A DNA stretch of 64,000 nucleotides. It comes from Ailurus styani. Lineage: Eukaryota > Chordata > Mammalia > Carnivora > Ailuridae. Where the stretch lies: contig LNAC01000003.1 in NCBI GenBank assembly GCA_002007465.1, positions 13,041,821 to 13,105,820 on the forward strand, read 5' to 3'. Below, piece by piece: positions 59,936-64,000 of the stretch; the stretch's first letter is position 1, and every line of letters begins with the position of its first letter. The position numbers and the translations under genes were made by a program. The notes under the pieces are model-generated. The model was not told where the DNA came from. It ran no database searches and saw nothing but the letters and a program-made list of their open reading frames with translations.

Positions 59936-61390
59936 TCAGGGTTTCATTTTATTTTTTTCTTCATTTACACTCCAATCTTTATTCTTAATCATCTTTCGCT
60001 TGGGAATCAAATAAAATGCAGACAAGGCACATGATATATTTGAAAAATATTCTGCTAAACTTTTTCCTGCTATGGAGATAGCAAACCCTCTACATTGTAC
60101 TTAACCCTGCCACAGGTGTGTAAGACAAGATCACCGAAGTACTTAGAACTTCTCAACAGAAAGATAATCAATAAATCATTATGATAATGGGTTCTGACAT
60201 TTGCTTTTAGAATCTTTTCTCTTGAAGAAAACTGTTCATCATACAGAAGTGAGTGAATGTTTTAGGTTGAATTTCCTAGGATTCTGAATCATTTACTGAG
60301 GATCTTATCTCAAGTAAGATACTTTTTTAAATGGAGACATTCATCCCAAACAATGTGATAAATCATTATGATGACACTTAACACACATTGATAACTAACT
60401 CTAAAATACTTCAACTTTCTACATCACCTGGAACTACACCACTTCTGTCTTATCTGATGATACTTCTGGCTTTTATTATATCCCTTTTCCAGTCCATGAC
60501 TTTTAGTTTTAGTTTGGTTTCACATATAATCCAATTCGGTCTTGGTATCAATGTCTACTCACTTCAAATACTAATCATTCTCCAAGTTCTCACTCATATA
60601 CTTCAACTTCAAGGGGTTGTTTTCTTCTGTGTTCTATATTTATTCAGCTCCCATGCTACTTTGTAGTAGTATTCTATCATTGACCATATGCTATTTGGTT
60701 TTCTGGTTATTTCTGTAAATATTGCAATTCTCTATGGGGTTATAATCATGTTGAAATGGTCATGATAAACCCCACTGTGGACTCTCCCCCCCCTAGGAAA
60801 CATCAATGTCTAAAGTCAAGAAAGCTTAACACCTGGCCTCACTACCATTTTGCAGGCTATACCCTCAACAGAACTTCCAGAGAATACAAACTTGAATTTT
60901 ACCTCCATTGTTTTTGCATTCCTCAAGCTTTCTTTACTGAGATATCTGAGGCTATTCTCAATAACTAAAACTAATCCTGTTATTGCTCTTGTCCAGCTTA
61001 AGTGGATATAGAGAAGGTGTACTTCCCCATCTATATCCCATCCACATGGGATTTTTAAGAATGGGCTTATGCCACGGGAACAAAGGAGTTCAGCAGTGAG
61101 AGTGGCATGGTGGGTCTATTCATGGAAGAGCTAGAAGCCTTCTCCTCAAACTTTCTCTGTCCAAGAATTATAAGTACAGGCATCTGATTAGATATTTTTC
61201 TCCATGAAATGTGCTGCTCAGAATGCCCTTTTCATTTTCCACTTGTACTAATCAAAACCTTATGTTTTAAGACAGAGCTTGATTGGTATCACTTTAATTA
61301 AACCATTACTGATCAATCTCCCCTATGAATTTCTTTCTCTCTAAACCATTTAAAATACTTAGTTCAAATGTGCAAAATTTTTCACATTTG
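59936..61390. other. Unique non-coding stretch
   Basis: A 92-codon open frame (60388-60666) is leucine- and isoleucine-rich with possible membrane-type segments, but it has no recognisable family, no splice sites and a composition expected of AT-rich DNA. The text at 61200-61330 may be a decayed L2 end. Confidence 0.45.
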
Positions 61391-61402
61391 CAAATATTTT
61401 CT

Positions 61403-61607
61403 TTTCTTTTTTTAAAATATTTTATTTATTTTTTGACACAGAGAGGGAGAGAGATCACAAGCAGGCAGAGAGGCAGGCAGAGAGAGAGGAGGAAGCAGGC
61501 TCACTGCTGAGCAGGGAGCCCGATGCAGGGCTGGATCCCAGGACCCTGAGATAATGACCCGAGCTGAAGGCAGAGGTTCTAACCCACTGAGCCACCCAGG
61601 CACCCCA
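61403..61607 (-). mobile_element. SINEC with perfect 12-bp TSD
   Basis: CAAATATTTTCT occurs at 61391-61402 and 61608-61619. The body is the young mustelid type. Confidence 0.95.
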
Positions 61608-61646
61608 CAAATATTTTCTATTTTCCTTTTTAAAATATTTGCTTCA

Positions 61647-61861
61647 TGGGTTGCCTGGGTGGCTCAGTTGGTTAAGCATACAACTCTTGATTTCAGCTCA
61701 GGTCATAATGTCAGGGTTGTTGAGAGAGAGCCCTGAGTTGGGCTCTGCAATCAACAGGGAGTCTGCTTGGGATTCTCTTTCCCTCTCCCTCTGCCTCTCC
61801 TCTCACTCACGCATGCTCTCTCTCTCTCTCTCTCTCAAATAGATAAATAAATCTTTAAAAA
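61647..61861 (+). mobile_element. SINEC, older subfamily
   Basis: Head gggttgcctgggtggctcag with 'catacaactcttgatttcag' body, a (TC)n stretch and an A-tail. Only 40 bp separate it from the preceding opposite-strand SINE, so the pair forms an inverted repeat. Confidence 0.93.
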
Positions 61862-62190
61862 CATAACTGCTTTATAATTTCCATTACAGTGAAACAGTAG
61901 GTACTGTTTTTTATATTTAAATGAGATAGGAAACATTAAAAACATATAGTAAATGATGGAAAATATTTACATGAAAAGAAGTTTATAATGTATCATAACA
62001 TGATAGCCATTTAGGGGAGATAAATCAACAACCAATATGTATTTTATAGATACTGTTAATGTAATATTCATAAATCGACAGAATTATGAGTCCGATTGGG
62101 TATACTGCAGCCAAATTAAGTAAGTGATAAGTAGTCATTAGTAAACAAGAAATGAAATCATTGTGAGAAAGTAAAAAATAGAAGTGAGCT
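61862..62190. other. Unique AT-rich non-coding stretch
   Basis: Nothing recognisable. Confidence 0.5.
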
Positions 62191-62194
62191 ATTT

Positions 62195-62288
62195 ATTTGA
62201 TTGTAGTCACAGAACTAGTTAGAGGCGGAGCCAACATTCAGAAGCAGGGTTATCCAACTCTCAGGCTGTGCCCCACCATAGTCAAAAG
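62195..62288 (+). mobile_element. MIR fragment
   Basis: 'gtcacagaactagttagagg' and 'cggagccaacattcagaagc' match the conserved MIR core. Confidence 0.75.
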
Positions 62289-62674
62289 CAATTTGCTGTA
62301 CTTAAAATAGAGGAACACAGGTGTACTGTCCACTCATGTTTATCTAAATACTACATCAAAATTACTTACATGACCAATTAACCCATGGTCAAATCTATCT
62401 TCTTGTCAAATTATTGCAGACTTAAAAAATAATTTAGAGCTCCAGTTTTGGCAATATAGAAAAATTAAGTACCTGGAAATTCTCTGGCTATAAAAATGTC
62501 CCTCTACAAATATTAGCCAGACTGTTATTAGATCTCCTATTAAATATATAACTGAGCTCACAAGAAAGTAAAGGAAATTTCTAGGAGCTATAAATAAGAG
62601 GCAAAAGACCACTAGATACATGAGCTAATTTAATCCTGAGGTTGCTCTGAAGGGCTTGCTGATCTCAATATTCT

Positions 62675-62930
62675 AGGACAGTCGTTCTTAAGTGGGGGCA
62701 ATTTTGCCCTCACGGGGATGTTTGTAAATGGAGAGAAAACATTTTGGTTGTAACAACTGGGAAGGGGTATGTACTATTGGCATCTTGTGGGTAGAGAGTA
62801 GGTTTACTACTAAGTTTCATATAATGCACAGGATACAAGTCCCCCAGTCCTGGCCACCACTACCACCACTAAACAATTATCTTTCACAAGATGTCAATAG
62901 TGCTGATGTGGAGAAATCCTGCTCTTGGAT
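62675..62930 (+). mobile_element. MER20 (hAT-Charlie MITE)
   Basis: The whole order of MER20 is visible: gtcgttcttaagtgggggca, attttgccctcacggggatg, ggttgtaacaactgggaagg, tactattggcatcttgtggg, atgtcaatagtgctgatgtg. Some MER20 copies are known to act as regulatory DNA in placental-mammal endometrium. Activity of this copy is unknown. Confidence 0.9.
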
Positions 62931-63639
62931 CTTAGATACTAACTCCCAGTTGAGGATGGGAGAGGAGGTCTTGGGCTAATAAGATCTCAGGAGTTAAAAC
63001 AGATATATCTTCTGTAACAAAATCAGGACCTCTTCAGGGCTAACTCGAAGTAAAATGGAGAATCTGTTATTCAGGCAAAAGGAAATTCCTAGCTATAAGG
63101 AAAAGGAAATTGGCATGGGCCTGAGCATTTGTAGCCATGATCTGCCCTCAGGCATGTTTCCATTTCTTCTGTTATTAGATCTTGGATAACTCCCAGCCAT
63201 AAAATTTACTTTGCTGTGGTAAAACACTTTGGATTCTAGTAGAAGCAAATGCAAAGAGCAATGAAAAAAGGACTTTCACGCATATATAAATAAGGGCTCA
63301 CTACAGATAAACTCATAATCCAAACTATAAAATACACCAAGATCAAGAGTTCACAGATAATACAACAGAAGGATTCAATCCCTGAGCACTTCAGAGAACA
63401 GATATTTTTTTGGTCATTGTCCTTCTAATAGATACGCTTAAAATATTTAAAAATATAAACTAGGATTTGAAAATAAAAGAAGATGACACTATTTTTTAAA
63501 AAATTAACCTGGACAAAAATGGGCTGGGTGATATTCAGAGTATATTGATGAATTTTATTCAGTTTTGATAAAATACATGAATCCTTAGATTGAAATACTA
63601 TCCTAGCCCTGAGAAAGACAAGTACAAATAACCATATAT

Positions 63640-63990
63640 CAAGAGACACTGTAGTGAAATTACAGAGGATCAAAAGCAGATAGAAAATCTTAAAATCAAC
63701 TAGAGAAGTAAAGAAAAATGCTTAGAAAAGAACAATTATCCCACCTGCAAGTTTCTCAACCACAATACTAGAAAGTAGAAGATAATGCAGTATCTTCCAA
63801 GTGCAGCAAGAAAGTAACTGTCAACCCCAAATTCTATATCTTGAGTGCCTAAAAATATTTCCAAAGAAAATATGAAAAAAAAAAACTTTCCAAAAGTTTT
63901 TTTGCTAAAAAGACTACAATGAGCTTGGTTTTCAACTCTGCCTAACCACTAAAAACACTTGGGGGGACTTTTGAAATTTTCAGTATCAAG
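63640..63990 (+). mobile_element. Ancient L1 fragment (ORF1/ORF2 boundary region)
   Basis: 'gtaactgtcaaccccaaatt' and 'ctatatcttgagtgcctaaa' resemble the ORF1-end text of old L1 elements. It is highly decayed and may extend past the window edge. Confidence 0.5.
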
Positions 63991-64000
63991 CCACACTTTA

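Noticed and set aside
60388..60666. 92-codon open frame with membrane-like segments
   Set aside because: It is leucine- and isoleucine-rich as expected from CT- and AT-rich DNA, with no family match and no exon boundaries.
1..64000. CRISPR arrays, prokaryotic operons, riboswitches, phage or plasmid modules
   Set aside because: The many SINE, L1, MIR, L2 and MER elements identify mammalian nuclear DNA. The repeats seen are not direct repeats with regular spacers of CRISPR type.
1..64000. Free-standing tRNA, snRNA, Y RNA or microRNA genes
   Set aside because: I looked for their conserved words by eye. The only tRNA-like sequences are the SINE heads. MicroRNA hairpins cannot be judged without folding and expression data.

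Overview
The window looks like nuclear DNA of a carnivoran mammal, most likely an arctoid and probably a mustelid. The main evidence is about 25 copies of a tRNA-derived carnivore SINE (SINEC type). Most have the head GCGCCTGGGTGGCTCAGTGG, and many of the younger ones have a tail reading CTACTTGTGATCTCTCT before an A-rich end. Many copies still carry near-perfect target-site duplications (TSDs). The DNA is AT-rich and repeat-rich, with no prokaryotic operons, no CRISPR array and no phage or plasmid features. It reads as intron or gene-poor intergenic sequence. The species call is an inference, because no library comparison could be run.

Coding content is very small. The only convincing cellular protein-coding piece is a 137-bp minus-strand exon at 21329-21465. 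It has a long polypyrimidine tract, a CAG|gtaagt donor and a single open frame of 45 codons. I do not recognise the protein. If the exon is real, much of the window is probably intron of a minus-strand gene. A second, weaker minus-strand candidate exon lies at 2046-2110. A probable broken processed copy of a coiled-coil protein gene is at about 43027-43615.

Layout: 1-4.6 kb is AT-rich sequence without clear repeats. 4.6-8 kb holds SINE copies and MIR fragments. 8.88-9.42 kb holds a degenerate tandem repeat of about 117 bp, followed by an old L1 piece. 11.8-13.5 kb has AT-rich hairpin-prone tracts. 14.5-15.75 kb is an L1 insertion with a 5' inversion (twin priming) and a recognisable TSD. 16-23 kb is largely unique sequence around the exon. 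23-29.5 kb mixes SINEs, MIR, a tiny L1 tail insertion and a MaLR LTR. 33.6-38.95 kb is a long L1 (ORF1 C-terminus to 3' end) cut by two SINE insertions, with a SINE head abutting its 5' end. 39-43 kb has a possible LTR remnant, SINEs, L2 and old L1. 44.2 kb has a poly-T-only insertion bounded by a 15-bp TSD. 46.5-52 kb holds two old L1M pieces. 54.8-55.5 kb is a three-deep SINE nest inside or beside a hAT remnant. 57.5-61.9 kb holds further SINE nests, an assembly gap of 37 N inside a SINE and an 84-bp exact duplication around a single N. 62.2-62.9 kb holds MIR and a MER20 element, and the window ends in an ancient L1 remnant.

I found no new multi-gene system. The observations most worth checking are the unassigned exon, the 117-bp repeat whose period is a multiple of three, the tail-only insertion, the twin-primed L1, a 14-bp perfect RFX X-box downstream of the exon, a 55-bp uninterrupted alternating purine-pyrimidine tract and two assembly artefacts.
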